A stretch of 64,000 nt of DNA, from assembly GCF_002354895.1 (NCBI RefSeq), contig NZ_CP023439.1:2108001-2172000 (forward strand), read 5' to 3'. The DNA is from Thauera sp. K11 (lineage in GTDB: Bacteria; Pseudomonadota; Gammaproteobacteria; Burkholderiales; Rhodocyclaceae). Positions 19,726 through 30,460 of this stretch are shown piece after piece. The stretch's first letter is position 1. Every line of letters starts with the position of its first letter. The notes under the pieces are model-generated. The model ran no database searches, was not told where the DNA came from, and was given only the letters and a program-made list of their open reading frames with translations. The position numbers and the translations under genes were made by a program.

Positions 19726-20008
19726 TATCTCCTTGGTCACGAATTCCGCACAAGTCACCGCAGTCCGGCGGTCGTGCCGCAACCCGGCGCGGCGGATTCT
19801 CGTGCCATGCCCAAATTCCGATGTTTGAGAGACGGCCAGAAACCTTTGATTGCTGGTCAAAATCGACGATGCAACGCAAAAAAATTTGGATTTCTCGTCT
19901 TTTTTTGCGGGATGGATGCTCAGCGCGGATGCATGCGGGCGGGCCGGCGCGGTGGTCCGCAGCGCGCCGCTCTTCACGCGCGGGGGCCTGCGGTGCGAGG
20001 ATGTCGAA
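19722..20008. promoter_or_regulatory. Divergent intergenic region between the DUF11 locus and glk, with a perfect 10-bp inverted repeat
   Basis: This 287-bp gap must hold promoters for both directions. It contains CGCAAAAAAA at 19875–19884 and its perfect complement TTTTTTTGCG at 19900–19909, separated by 15 bases. The A/T-rich element stands out in this GC-rich DNA. It could be a regulator or H-NS-like binding site, or a bidirectional stem-loop. I could not assign convincing -35/-10 pairs. Confidence 0.5.
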
Positions 20009-20998
20009 ATGCGATCAGGCTCTTCCGACACCTTTCCGCGCCTCGTCGGCGACATCGGCGGCACCAATGCGCGCTTTGCGCTGGTGACCGCGCCGGGCGG
20101 CGATCTGCAGGGCGTCCGCACCCTGCCCTGCGCCGACTTTGCGGGGCCGGCCGAGGCGATCGGGCACTACCTGGCGGCGAGCGGCCTGCCGCCGCCGCGT
20201 TGTGGCGGGTTCGGCATCGCCAATCCGGTGGACGGCGACGTGGTGCATATGACGAACCGCGACTGGGCGTTCTCCATCGGCGCGCTGCGCGAGGCGCTGC
20301 GCCTGGAGCGGCTGGAGGTGTTCAACGATTTCACCGCGCTGGCGCTGGCGCTGCCGGTGCTGCGGGGGCCGGACCTGCTGCAGGTCGGCGGCGGCGCGCC
20401 GGCCGCGCACCGCGCCGTCGGCCTGCTCGGCGCCGGCACGGGACTGGGCGTTTCTGGCCTGGTGCCGTGCGGGACGGACTACGTGCCGCTGGAGGGTGAA
20501 GGCGGGCATGTGACGCTGGCGGCCAGCGACGCGAAGGAGGCGGCGCTGATCGCCTGGCTGGCGGCCCGCCATCCGCACGTGTCGGCGGAGCGCGTGCTGT
20601 CGGGGCGGGGGCTGGCGGCGCTGTACGAGGCGCATGCGGCGCTGCGCGGCGAGGCGGCGGAGCCGCTGGCGCCGGAGGAGATCAGCGCGCGCGCGCTTGC
20701 CGGCGGTTCGCCGCCGTGCGCGGCGGCGCTGGACAGCTTCTGCGCCTTCTTCGGCACGGTGGCCGCGGACCTGGCGCTGACGCTGGGGGCGCGCGGCGGC
20801 ATCTACATCGGCGGCGGCATCGTTCCCCGGCTGGGCGAGTTCTTCGTGCGCTCGCGCTTTCGCGCGCGCTTCGAGCACAAGGGCCGCTTCGGCGCCTACC
20901 TCGCCGCGATTCCGACCTACGTCATCCGCGCGCCCCATGCGGGCCTGGTCGGCGCCGCCCGCGCGCTCGAGCGCAGGCTGGGCGGCGACGGCCGCTGA
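20009..20998 (+). CDS. glk: Glucokinase
   Basis: This enzyme phosphorylates glucose with ATP to glucose-6-phosphate in the cytoplasm. The 329-residue product matches the bacterial Glk family in length. Visible motifs are the N-terminal phosphate-binding VGDIGGTNARFAL, the sugar-binding FNDFTALALALP, the ATP-site GAGTGLGVSGLVP and the EGGHVTLA segment. I chose ATG 20009 (GAGG about nine bases upstream) because VGDIGGTNARF then falls at about residue 13, as in the family. The in-frame ATG at 19850 adds 53 residues with no homology. Pgi, the next enzyme for the product, is encoded 20 kb away at 40.4 kb. Confidence 0.93.
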   Translation: MRSGSSDTFPRLVGDIGGTNARFALVTAPGGDLQGVRTLPCADFAGPAEAIGHYLAASGLPPPRCGGFGIANPVDGDVVHMTNRDWAFSIGALREALRLERLEVFNDFTALALALPVLRGPDLLQVGGGAPAAHRAVGLLGAGTGLGVSGLVPCGTDYVPLEGEGGHVTLAASDAKEAALIAWLAARHPHVSAERVLSGRGLAALYEAHAALRGEAAEPLAPEEISARALAGGSPPCAAALDSFCAFFGTVAADLALTLGARGGIYIGGGIVPRLGEFFVRSRFRARFEHKGRFGAYLAAIPTYVIRAPHAGLVGAARALERRLGGDGR

Positions 20999-21279
20999 AG
21001 GCCGCGCCGGCCGGGCCTGCGCGCGAAACGGGCCGGCCGCGGGCTGTCCGCGGCAGCCGCCGCAGCGGACGGCGGTTTCATCGACGCGGGCGCCCTGGCG
21101 GCCGCGCACGGCGCGCCCGTTCGCCGGCAAGCGCGCGAACCGGGCCCGCGGCGCGGCATGGCCGCCCCGGACCCGGGGTCTTGATACTTTCTTGACATCC
21201 GGCGCAGCGGTCTTGGCCCTTTCTTTTCGCCGTATTTCCTACAGTCCGGGCATCCCCACCACATCGTCCGGGAGATGCC

Positions 21280-21372
21280 ATGGATGTGCTGTTCCTTGCC
21301 GCGGCGGCGGGTTTCTTCGCCGCCACCGCCGCCCTTTGCGCGGCCTTCGACCGTATCCGGAGGCGCCCGTGA
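21280..21372 (+). CDS. 30-aa membrane micropeptide leading the kdp operon
   Basis: ATG 21280 has GGGAG six bases upstream and encodes [20 protein letters not shown] followed by a short basic tail ending RIRRRP. One transmembrane helix with a positive cytoplasmic end is predicted by eye. Its TGA overlaps the GTG start of kdpF (GTGA), so the two are translationally coupled. I recall similar unnamed peptides ahead of kdpF in other bacteria, but no function. It may be an extra accessory subunit or a leader peptide. A TTGACA lies at 21192–21197, but no good -10 box is paired with it. The 281 bases between glk and this gene hold nothing else I can identify. Confidence 0.7.
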   Translation: MDVLFLAAAAGFFAATAALCAAFDRIRRRP

Positions 21373-21461
21373 GCACGTTCCACCTCGTCGCGCTGGGCCT
21401 CGTCGCCGGCCTCGTGATCTACCTGCTGCTGGTGCTGTTCCATCCGGAGGACTACTCATGA
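21369..21461 (+). CDS. kdpF: Potassium-transporting ATPase KdpF subunit
   Basis: The 30-residue product starts at GTG 21369 with [20 protein letters not shown] and ends HPEDYS. It is a single-helix peptide of the size and character of KdpF, which stabilises the KdpABC complex in the inner membrane. It overlaps the preceding micropeptide (GTGA) and overlaps kdpA (ATGA at 21458), as is typical of kdp operons. Confidence 0.9.
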   Translation: MSTFHLVALGLVAGLVIYLLLVLFHPEDYS

Positions 21462-23239
21462 CCGCCAACGCCATCCTGCAGGCAGGCTTGTACGTGCTGG
21501 CGCTGCTGGCGCTGGCGTGGCCGCTGGGCCTGTACATGGCCCGCGTGTTCGAAGGCGGGCCGCCGGCCTTCGCGCGCTGGCTCGCCCCGCTCGAACGCGG
21601 TCTCCTTCGCCTTGCCGGGGTGCAGGCGGACGAGGACATGGGCTGGCGCCGCTACGCGCTGGCCGTGCTGCTGTTCAACTTCGCCGGCCTCGTCGCGGTA
21701 TATGGGCTGCAGCGGCTGCAGGGCTGGCTGCCGCTCAATCCGCAGGCGCTGGCCGGCGTGCCGGCCGATCTCGCCTTCAACACGGCGGCGAGCTTCGCGA
21801 CCAATACCAACTGGCAGAGCTACAGTGGCGAGGCGACGATGTCCTACCTCACGCAGATGCTCGGCCTGACGGTGCAGAACTTCGTTTCGGCGGCCACCGG
21901 CATCGCGGTGCTGCTGGCGCTCGCGCGCGGCTTCGTCCGGCGCGAGGCCGCGGGGCTGGGCAATTTCTGGGTGGACATGACCCGCGCCACGCTCTACGTG
22001 CTGCTGCCGCTGTCCGTGGTGCTGGCGGTGGTCCTCGCCGGCCAGGGCGTGGTGCAGACCTTTTCGCCCTATGCCGAGGTCGCCCGCGTCGAGACGGTGA
22101 GCTACCCGGAAACGGCCGCCGGCGCGGATGGCCGGCCGGCGACACGGGAAGTCCGGGCCGCCACGCAGACGCTCCCGCTCGGCCCCGCCGCCTCGCAGAT
22201 CGCGATCAAGCAGCTCGGCACCAACGGCGGCGGCTTCTTCGGGGTGAATTCGGCGCACCCGTTCGAGAATCCGACGCCGCTGTCGAACTTCCTCGAGATG
22301 CTGGCGATCCTGCTGATTCCGGCGGCGTTGTGCGTCACCTTCGGCCGCATGGTGCGCGACGACCGCCAGGGCTTCACGCTGCTCGCGGCGATGACGCTGG
22401 TGTTCGTGGCGCTGATGGCAGTGTGCGTCGGCGCGGAGCAGGCCGGCAACCCGCTGTTCGAGCGTGCGGGGGCGGACACCGCGGCCTCGGACCTGCAGGC
22501 CGGCGGCAACATGGAGGGCAAGGAGGCGCGCTTCGGCATCGCCGGTTCGGCGATGTGGGCCACCGTCACCACGGCGGCTTCGAACGGTTCGGTCAACGCG
22601 ATGCACGATTCCTTCACGCCGCTGGGCGGCATGGCGCCGATGTGGCTGATGCAACTGGGCGAGGTGATCTTCGGCGGCGCCGGCTCCGGCCTCTACGGCA
22701 TGCTGGTGTTCGCGCTGGTGGCGGTGTTCGTCGCCGGCCTGATGATCGGCCGCACGCCGGAATACCTGGGCAAGAAGATCGAAGCCTTCGAGATCAAGAT
22801 GGCGGCCGTCGCGCTGCTCGCGCCATCGGCGGCGGTGCTGGTCGGCACCGCGGTCGCGGTGCTGGTGGAGCCCGGCAGAGCCGCCGTCGCCAACCCCGGC
22901 ACGCACGGTTTCTCGGAAATCCTCTACGCCTTCTCGTCGGCGGCCAACAACAACGGCAGCGCCTTCGCCGGCCTGGGCAGCAACAACCTCTTCTACAACC
23001 TGGCGCTCGGCTTTTGCATGCTCGTCGCCCGCTACTGGGTGATCGTGCCGGTGCTGGCGATCGCCGGCGCGCTGGCGGCGAAGAAGAGCGTGCCGGCCTC
23101 AGGCGGCACCCTGCCGACGCACGGGCCGCTGTTCGCCGGCCTGCTGATCGCGATCGTGGCCGTGGTCGGGGCGCTGACCTTCCTGCCGGCGCTGGCGCTC
23201 GGTCCGGTCGCCGAGCACCTGCAGATGATGGCGCGCTGA
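21458..23239 (+). CDS. kdpA: Potassium-transporting ATPase potassium-binding subunit KdpA
   Basis: This is the channel-like subunit that selects K+ in the high-affinity KdpFABC pump. The 593-residue protein is polytopic and shows family signatures such as [19 protein letters not shown] near residue 254, [16 protein letters not shown] near 107 and [11 protein letters not shown] near 490, which belong to the repeated pore loops. It starts at ATG 21458, overlapping the kdpF stop. It is slightly longer than the E. coli protein (557 residues), mainly from an insertion near residues 200–245. Confidence 0.97.
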   Translation: MTANAILQAGLYVLALLALAWPLGLYMARVFEGGPPAFARWLAPLERGLLRLAGVQADEDMGWRRYALAVLLFNFAGLVAVYGLQRLQGWLPLNPQALAGVPADLAFNTAASFATNTNWQSYSGEATMSYLTQMLGLTVQNFVSAATGIAVLLALARGFVRREAAGLGNFWVDMTRATLYVLLPLSVVLAVVLAGQGVVQTFSPYAEVARVETVSYPETAAGADGRPATREVRAATQTLPLGPAASQIAIKQLGTNGGGFFGVNSAHPFENPTPLSNFLEMLAILLIPAALCVTFGRMVRDDRQGFTLLAAMTLVFVALMAVCVGAEQAGNPLFERAGADTAASDLQAGGNMEGKEARFGIAGSAMWATVTTAASNGSVNAMHDSFTPLGGMAPMWLMQLGEVIFGGAGSGLYGMLVFALVAVFVAGLMIGRTPEYLGKKIEAFEIKMAAVALLAPSAAVLVGTAVAVLVEPGRAAVANPGTHGFSEILYAFSSAANNNGSAFAGLGSNNLFYNLALGFCMLVARYWVIVPVLAIAGALAAKKSVPASGGTLPTHGPLFAGLLIAIVAVVGALTFLPALALGPVAEHLQMMAR

Positions 23240-23252
23240 GCCGGAGAACGAC

Positions 23253-25316
<2,064 letters not shown>

Positions 25317-25327
25317 GGAGAATCCCC

Positions 25328-25921
25328 ATGCTCAAGGACATCCGGCCCGCGCTCGTGCTGTTCGGCGCCTTCACCCTGATCACCGGTGCGCTCTACCCGG
25401 CCGCCGTCACCGGCGTCGCCCAGGCGGCCTTTCCGCGCCAGGCCGGGGGCAGCATCGTGCTGCGCGACGGCCGGGCCGTCGGCTCCGCGCTCATCGGCCA
25501 GACCTTCGCCGCGCCCGGCTACTTCTGGAGCCGCCCGTCGGCCACCGCGCCGGTGCCGCACAACGCCGCGGCGGGCAGCGGATCGAACCAGGGGCCGCTG
25601 CATCCTGCGCTGGCCGAGGCGGTCGCGGCGCGCAGCGCGGCGCTGAAGGCGGCGGACCCCGGACAGACCGCGCCCATCCCGGTCGATCTCGTCACCGCCT
25701 CGGGCAGCGGCCTCGACCCCCACATCAGCCCGGCCGCGGCGGCCTGGCAGGCGCCGCGCGTGGCGCGGGCGCGCGGCTTGCCGCGGGGGCAGGTCGACGC
25801 GCTCGTCGCCCGCCACACCGAAGGGCGCCAGTGGGGCGTGCTCGGCGAGCCGCGGGTGAACGTGCTGCAGCTCAACCTCGCGCTCGACGCGGTGCGAAAA
25901 CAGGCCGCCCCCGGCGGATAA
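25328..25921 (+). CDS. kdpC: Potassium-transporting ATPase subunit KdpC
   Basis: A 197-residue protein with one N-terminal transmembrane helix ([17 protein letters not shown]) and a periplasmic domain containing [36 protein letters not shown] and [15 protein letters not shown], all KdpC hallmarks. It stabilises KdpAB assembly. It begins 11 bases after kdpB with a GGAG site and is followed by kdpD 22 bases later. Confidence 0.97.
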   Translation: MLKDIRPALVLFGAFTLITGALYPAAVTGVAQAAFPRQAGGSIVLRDGRAVGSALIGQTFAAPGYFWSRPSATAPVPHNAAAGSGSNQGPLHPALAEAVAARSAALKAADPGQTAPIPVDLVTASGSGLDPHISPAAAAWQAPRVARARGLPRGQVDALVARHTEGRQWGVLGEPRVNVLQLNLALDAVRKQAAPGG

Positions 25922-25943
25922 TCCGCGGACCGGAACCCCGCCG

Positions 25944-28634
25944 ATGAACGCGCACCGCCCCGATCCCGACGAACTGCTGGCCAGCCTCGAAGCCAAGGCC
26001 GAACGCGCGCGCCGCGGCAAGCTGCGCATCTTCTTCGGTGCCAGCCCCGGCGTCGGCAAGACCTACGCCATGCTCTCCGCCGCGCGCCAGTTGCAGGCGC
26101 AGGGCGTGGATCTGGTCGTCGGCGTGGCCGAGACCCACGGCCGCGACGAGACCGCGCGCCTGCTGCAGGGGCTGGAGGTGCTGCCGCGGCGCAGCGTGGC
26201 CTACCGCGGCCGTACGCTGGAAGAGTTCGACCTGGACGCGGTGCTCGCGCGCAGGCCCGGCCTGGTGCTGGTGGACGAACTGGCGCACACCAACGCGCCG
26301 GGTTCGCGCCACCCGAAGCGCTGGCAGGACGTGGACGAACTGATCGAAGCCGGCATCGACGTGTTCTCGACGGTCAACGTCCAGCATCTGGACAGCGTCA
26401 GCGACGTCGTCGCCGGCATCACCGGCATCCGGGTGTTCGAGACGGTGCCGGACCACGTCTTCGACGAGGCCGACGAGGTGGTGCTGGTCGATCTCACGCC
26501 CGACGAACTGCTCGCGCGCCTGCGCGAGGGCAAGGTCTACCTGCCGCAGCAGGCCGAGCGGGCGATCCAGCACTTCTTCCGCAAGGGCAACCTGCTCGCC
26601 CTGCGCGAACTCGCCCTGCGCCGCACCGCCGACCGCGTCGACGAGGACGTGCGCGACTACCGCCGCGAGCGCGCCGTCTCGCGAGTGTGGAAGACCGGCG
26701 AGACGCTGCTGGCCTGCATCGGCCCGGACGATGCCGCCGAGCGCATCATCCGCGCCGCCGCGCGCATGGCCGCCGGGCAGCAGGCCGCCTGGCACGCGAT
26801 CTACGTCGAGACGCCCGCCCTGCAGCGGCTCGCCCCGGAGCGGCGCGACCGCACGCTCAAGCTGCTGGCGCAGGCCGAATCGCTCGGTGCCCGCGCCGCG
26901 GTGCTGCCCGGCGAGGACGCCCCGGCGGCGGCGGCGCAGTACGCGCGCCGCGAGAACATCGGCCGCGTCGTGGTCGGCCGCCGCAGCACGCGCCGCGCGT
27001 GGCGGCCCGGTTTTGCCGAGCGGCTGGCGGCGGCTGCGCCCGAGGTCGATCTGATCCAGCTCGGCCGCGACCCGCGGCGGCAGGCGGCCTCCCCGCGCGA
27101 AATACCGGTGCGGCGGGCCTTCGATGCCCGGGTGGCGCGGCGCTACGGGCTGACGCTGGTGATGGTGGCGGCCGTCACCGCGCTCGCGACACCGCTGCGC
27201 GGCGCGCTCGATCTCGCCAACATCGTGATGATCTTCCTGCTCGCGGTGCTGTTCGCCGGCGTGCGGCTCGGGCGCGGCCCCGCAGTGCTGGCGGCCTTCC
27301 TGTCGGTGGCCTGCTTCGATCTCTTCTTCGTGCCGCCGCGGCTGTCGTTCGGGGTGACCGACGTGCAGTATCTGGTGACCTTCGCGGTGCTGCTGGCCGC
27401 CGGGCTCATCACCGGCCAGCTCGCGGCCAGCCTGCGCTTCCAGGCACGCGTGGCCGAGCACCGCGAAGCCCGCTCGCGCGCGCTCTACGAGATGGCGCGC
27501 GAACTGTCGGCCGCGCTCGCCGCCGAGCAGATCGTCGACATCGCCGGGCGCTACATGGCGCGGGCGATCGACGGCGAGACCGCGCTGCTGCTGCCCGACC
27601 ACGACGGCCGCATCCGGCTGGGGACCGGAGACGCAGCACGCGGCTTCGATGACGGCGTCGCCCAGTGGGCGCTGGACCACGGCGAGGAAGCCGGCGCGGG
27701 AACCGGCACGCTGCCGGCCAACCGCGCGCTCTACATCCCGCTGAGCGCGCCGATGCGGGTGCGCGGCGTGATGGCGCTGCGGCCGGCGGATGCGGCCTGG
27801 CGCCCGACGCCGGAACAGCGCCAGCTCTTCGTCACCAGCGCGGCGCTGATCGCGATCGCGCTCGAACGGGTGCATTACATCGAGGTGGCCCAGCAGGCGG
27901 TGGTGCACATGGAATCCGAGCGGCTGCGCAATTCGCTGCTCGCTGCGCTGTCGCACGATCTGCGCACGCCGCTGACGGCGCTGGTGGGGCTGTCCGACAC
28001 GCTGGCGCTCAACCCGCCGGCCGACGCCGCCGAACGCACCGCGGTAGAGCGGGCGATCCGCGAACAGGCGCACCGCACCAGCACGCTGGTCGAGAACCTG
28101 CTGGACATGGCCAAGCTGCAGGCCGGCGGCGTGAAGCTCAGGCGCGAATGGCAGCCGGTGAGCGAGGCGATCTCGGCCGCGCTCGACGCGTGCGCCGACC
28201 TGCTGGCGCGGCACACGGTGCGGCTCGCGATACCGGACGACTTCCCCTTCGTCGAGATCGACGCGGTGCTGATGGAGCGGGTGTTCGTCAACCTGTTCGA
28301 GAACGCGGCCAAGTACACGCCGCCCGGTTCGACGATAGACGTGTCGGCGCGGCGCATCGACGGCGATGACGGAGCCCGGATCGAACTGGCGGTCGAGGAC
28401 GACGGCCCGGGCCTGCCGCCCGGCCGCGAAGCCTGGCTGTTCGAGAAGTTCACCCGCGGGCGGGACGAATCCGCGGTTTCCGGCGTCGGCCTCGGACTGG
28501 CGATCGTGCGCGCCATCGTCGAGGCGCACGACGGCCAGGTGCGGGCGGAAAACCGCCGGCAGGGCGGCGCACGCTTCGTCATCACCCTGCCGGCGGGTTC
28601 GCCACCCGACCTCGGCGAGGTGCCGCATGGCTGA
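25944..28634 (+). CDS. kdpD: Osmosensitive K+ channel histidine kinase KdpD
   Basis: This is the membrane sensor kinase that activates KdpE under K+ limitation or salt stress. The 896 residues run: N-terminal KdpD domain with Walker A GASPGVGKT (32–40), a universal-stress-protein-like domain (about 245–375), four transmembrane helices (about 395–500), a GAF-like region (about 510–640), HisKA with His671 in LSHDLRTPLTAL, and HATPase with N-box FENAAKYTPPG and G-box DDGPGLPPG. The architecture matches E. coli KdpD. It overlaps kdpE by eight bases. Confidence 0.97.
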   Translation: MNAHRPDPDELLASLEAKAERARRGKLRIFFGASPGVGKTYAMLSAARQLQAQGVDLVVGVAETHGRDETARLLQGLEVLPRRSVAYRGRTLEEFDLDAVLARRPGLVLVDELAHTNAPGSRHPKRWQDVDELIEAGIDVFSTVNVQHLDSVSDVVAGITGIRVFETVPDHVFDEADEVVLVDLTPDELLARLREGKVYLPQQAERAIQHFFRKGNLLALRELALRRTADRVDEDVRDYRRERAVSRVWKTGETLLACIGPDDAAERIIRAAARMAAGQQAAWHAIYVETPALQRLAPERRDRTLKLLAQAESLGARAAVLPGEDAPAAAAQYARRENIGRVVVGRRSTRRAWRPGFAERLAAAAPEVDLIQLGRDPRRQAASPREIPVRRAFDARVARRYGLTLVMVAAVTALATPLRGALDLANIVMIFLLAVLFAGVRLGRGPAVLAAFLSVACFDLFFVPPRLSFGVTDVQYLVTFAVLLAAGLITGQLAASLRFQARVAEHREARSRALYEMARELSAALAAEQIVDIAGRYMARAIDGETALLLPDHDGRIRLGTGDAARGFDDGVAQWALDHGEEAGAGTGTLPANRALYIPLSAPMRVRGVMALRPADAAWRPTPEQRQLFVTSAALIAIALERVHYIEVAQQAVVHMESERLRNSLLAALSHDLRTPLTALVGLSDTLALNPPADAAERTAVERAIREQAHRTSTLVENLLDMAKLQAGGVKLRREWQPVSEAISAALDACADLLARHTVRLAIPDDFPFVEIDAVLMERVFVNLFENAAKYTPPGSTIDVSARRIDGDDGARIELAVEDDGPGLPPGREAWLFEKFTRGRDESAVSGVGLGLAIVRAIVEAHDGQVRAENRRQGGARFVITLPAGSPPDLGEVPHG

Positions 28635-29343
28635 CGCCGGGTTCGCCGCGCCCGTCCTGGTGCTGATCGTCGAGGACGACCCGCAGATCCGCCGCTTCGT
28701 GCGCGCCGCGCTGCAGGCCGAGGGCCTGCACGTCGCCGAGTCCGACTGCGCGCGGCGCGGCCTGATCGACGCCGCCACGCGCCGGCCGGATCTCCTCATC
28801 CTCGACCTCGGCCTGCCCGACGGCGACGGCGTCGAGCTGATCCGCGAGCTGCGCACGTGGTCGAACGCCCCCGTCCTGGTGCTGTCCGCGCGCAGCGACG
28901 AGACCGACAAGGTGACCGCGCTCGACGCCGGCGCCGACGACTATCTGACCAAGCCCTTCGGCGTGCCCGAACTGCTCGCCCGCATCCGCGCGCTGCGGCG
29001 GCGCATCGTCCGCGGCGGCGAGAGTGCCGGCGCCGAAGTCCGCTGCGGCGACGTCCGCATCGACCTCGCCCGGCGCGAGGTGACGCGCGCGGGCCAGGCG
29101 GTGCACCTGACGCCGATCGAATACCGCCTGCTCGCCCTGCTGGCGGCCAACGCCGGCCGCGTGATGACGCAGCGCCAGTTGCTCAGGGAGGTCTGGGGCC
29201 CCGGCCATGCGGAAGACGGGCACTACCTGCGCGTGTTCGTCGCCAATCTGCGCAAGAAGCTCGAACCGGACCCGCTGCGTCCGGCGTACATCAAGACGGA
29301 AACCGGCATCGGCTACCGGCTGACGGCGGATCAGCGGGAATGA
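28627..29343 (+). CDS. kdpE: KDP operon response regulator KdpE
   Basis: A 238-residue OmpR-family regulator. The receiver domain has the acidic pocket IVEDD and phosphoacceptor Asp60 in LILDLGLPDGDG, plus the Lys motif YLTKPF. The C-terminal winged helix includes HLTPIEYRLLALL and YIKTETGIGYRL. It is the partner of KdpD and activates the upstream kdpFABC genes. ATG 28627 overlaps the kdpD stop. Confidence 0.97.
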   Translation: MADAGFAAPVLVLIVEDDPQIRRFVRAALQAEGLHVAESDCARRGLIDAATRRPDLLILDLGLPDGDGVELIRELRTWSNAPVLVLSARSDETDKVTALDAGADDYLTKPFGVPELLARIRALRRRIVRGGESAGAEVRCGDVRIDLARREVTRAGQAVHLTPIEYRLLALLAANAGRVMTQRQLLREVWGPGHAEDGHYLRVFVANLRKKLEPDPLRPAYIKTETGIGYRLTADQRE

Positions 29344-29634
29344 AGGCGCCCGCGCGAATGCCGGCGGGCTTCCGCGCCGCGGCGTCAACCGACCCTGCTC
29401 CTCGGCATACCTCAGGTGCCAGGTAGTGCGCCATGACGTATTCGCGGACGCAGGCCGGCTCATCGATGCCATGAAGGGGCTTGCTTGGTGCTCAACCACA
29501 GTCCCGGCGGGCCGGGGCGGTCGAATCTGCTGAGGCCGGGGATTCCTGCGGCGCTCGACCCGGCATCGGGCCGGGCCGAATCGCTGCGGCGGGTGCTTGC
29601 TCCACAGGGTGGCCTGACCCTCGGTGAGCGTGTT
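29344..29634. other. Region between kdpE and vapC, possible gene remnant
   Basis: No complete gene is visible. On the minus strand around 29475–29385 a short frame reads HGIDEPACVREYVMAHYLAPE and looks protein-like, but it has no start and breaks down on both sides. It may be a decayed fragment; I do not recognise the family. A weak GC-rich hairpin (GCCCGC at 29348, GCGGGC at 29364) follows the kdpE stop. Confidence 0.25.
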
Positions 29635-30051
29635 TCATGGTGCAGCCTCTCTTGCCCAATTCTCCAGTTGCAAACCGTGGGGAACGCGGCTGAAGGCCCC
29701 ATCCCTCGTTACCAGGATCGCGCCGGCGGCCTTGGCGTGCGCCGCGATCATCATGTCCATGGGTGCGAGCGTCACGCCGGCGCCTTCGCAAGAGGCGCGC
29801 AGATCGCCATAGGCACGCGCGACGTCCTGCGTCCATGCCAGCACCTCGACGCGGATCAGGAATTCATGCACGCGCGTCGCGAGGCCCTGCGGGTTCCCGC
29901 GCTTCGCCACGCCGTACCGAAGCTCGGCCTCAGTGACGACGGACACCGCGACGCTCGTCATGGGCACGGCCGCGAGCCGCTGCAAGACAAGCGGGATGTC
30001 GCCCTTGATGACGTGACTCGCGATGTTCGTGTCGAGCATGTAAATCGTCAT
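29635..30051 (-). CDS. vapC: VapC/FitB-type PIN-domain toxin
   Basis: The 138-residue PIN-domain ribonuclease toxin begins [16 protein letters not shown], the standard VapC N-terminus. Likely metal-binding acidic residues are Asp7, Glu41/Glu43 (TEAELRYG), Asp99 ([11 protein letters not shown]) and Asp117 (VTRDGAF), so it looks intact. ATG 30051 overlaps the antitoxin stop (ATGA), the usual coupling for these modules. An in-frame extension to 30165 overlaps the antitoxin gene and is not real. The target RNA is unknown; many VapC toxins cut initiator tRNA. Confidence 0.9.
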   Translation of the reverse strand: MTIYMLDTNIASHVIKGDIPLVLQRLAAVPMTSVAVSVVTEAELRYGVAKRGNPQGLATRVHEFLIRVEVLAWTQDVARAYGDLRASCEGAGVTLAPMDMMIAAHAKAAGAILVTRDGAFSRVPHGLQLENWAREAAP

Positions 30052-30311
30052 TCCGCGGCGCCCTCGAAGGGGTCGCGGGTCTGTTCGCCCTGGTTGCGAT
30101 CGGTCTCGCTCATGAAGTCGGCCGGAACCTCGGTCGTCTGGTAGAGCGCGAAAAAGCCGTCCCACGAAGCCGGCCGCCGCGACAGGATCACGTCGCCGGT
30201 GACCGGGTCGCGGCGGATATACACTTCCTTTTCCTCAAACCGGAATTCGAGCGGCAGGCGCACCGCCTGGCTGCGTCCGGTGGTGAAGACCTTGGCTGTC
30301 TGCATCGTCAT
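30048..30311 (-). CDS. vapB: VapB/VagC-type AbrB-fold antitoxin
   Basis: An 87-residue antitoxin with an N-terminal swapped-hairpin AbrB domain ([20 protein letters not shown]…VYIRRDP) and an acidic C-terminal tail that would bind and block VapC. ATG 30311 has GAGGGG seven bases upstream; a further Met lies two codons in. It precedes and overlaps vapC. The complex normally represses its own promoter. Confidence 0.88.
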   Translation of the reverse strand: MTMQTAKVFTTGRSQAVRLPLEFRFEEKEVYIRRDPVTGDVILSRRPASWDGFFALYQTTEVPADFMSETDRNQGEQTRDPFEGAAE

Positions 30312-30348
30312 TTCGATACCCCTCAACGATTCGTTCCGGCGGCGATAC

Positions 30349-30394
30349 ATATCAAAGGATATATCAACCGACGGTAGATATCGAGCCGTATATC
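30349..30394 (-). promoter_or_regulatory. Repeated ATATC elements upstream of vapBC, candidate operator
   Basis: Four ATATC words on the plus strand start at 30349, 30361, 30378 and 30390. They form two pairs with 12-base spacing, 29 bases apart. Several extend to ATATATC or are flanked by GAT. The A/T-rich block sits 38–83 bases upstream of the vapB start and is the obvious place for promoter and VapBC autorepression sites. Confidence 0.5.
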
Positions 30395-30460
30395 AGTCAA
30401 GCCGAAAATGCCGGGCCGCGGGAATCATGGACGCATACGGTCCGGCCGTGCGTGAGAGGG

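Noticed and set aside
19850..20008. Earlier start for glk
   Set aside because: The extra 53 residues have no Glk homology and run through the A/T-rich inverted repeat; ATG 20009 has a ribosome site and puts the phosphate loop in the normal position.
30052..30165. N-terminal extension of the VapC frame
   Set aside because: It overlaps the antitoxin gene in another frame and is Arg-rich without homology; the PIN domain starts at 30051.
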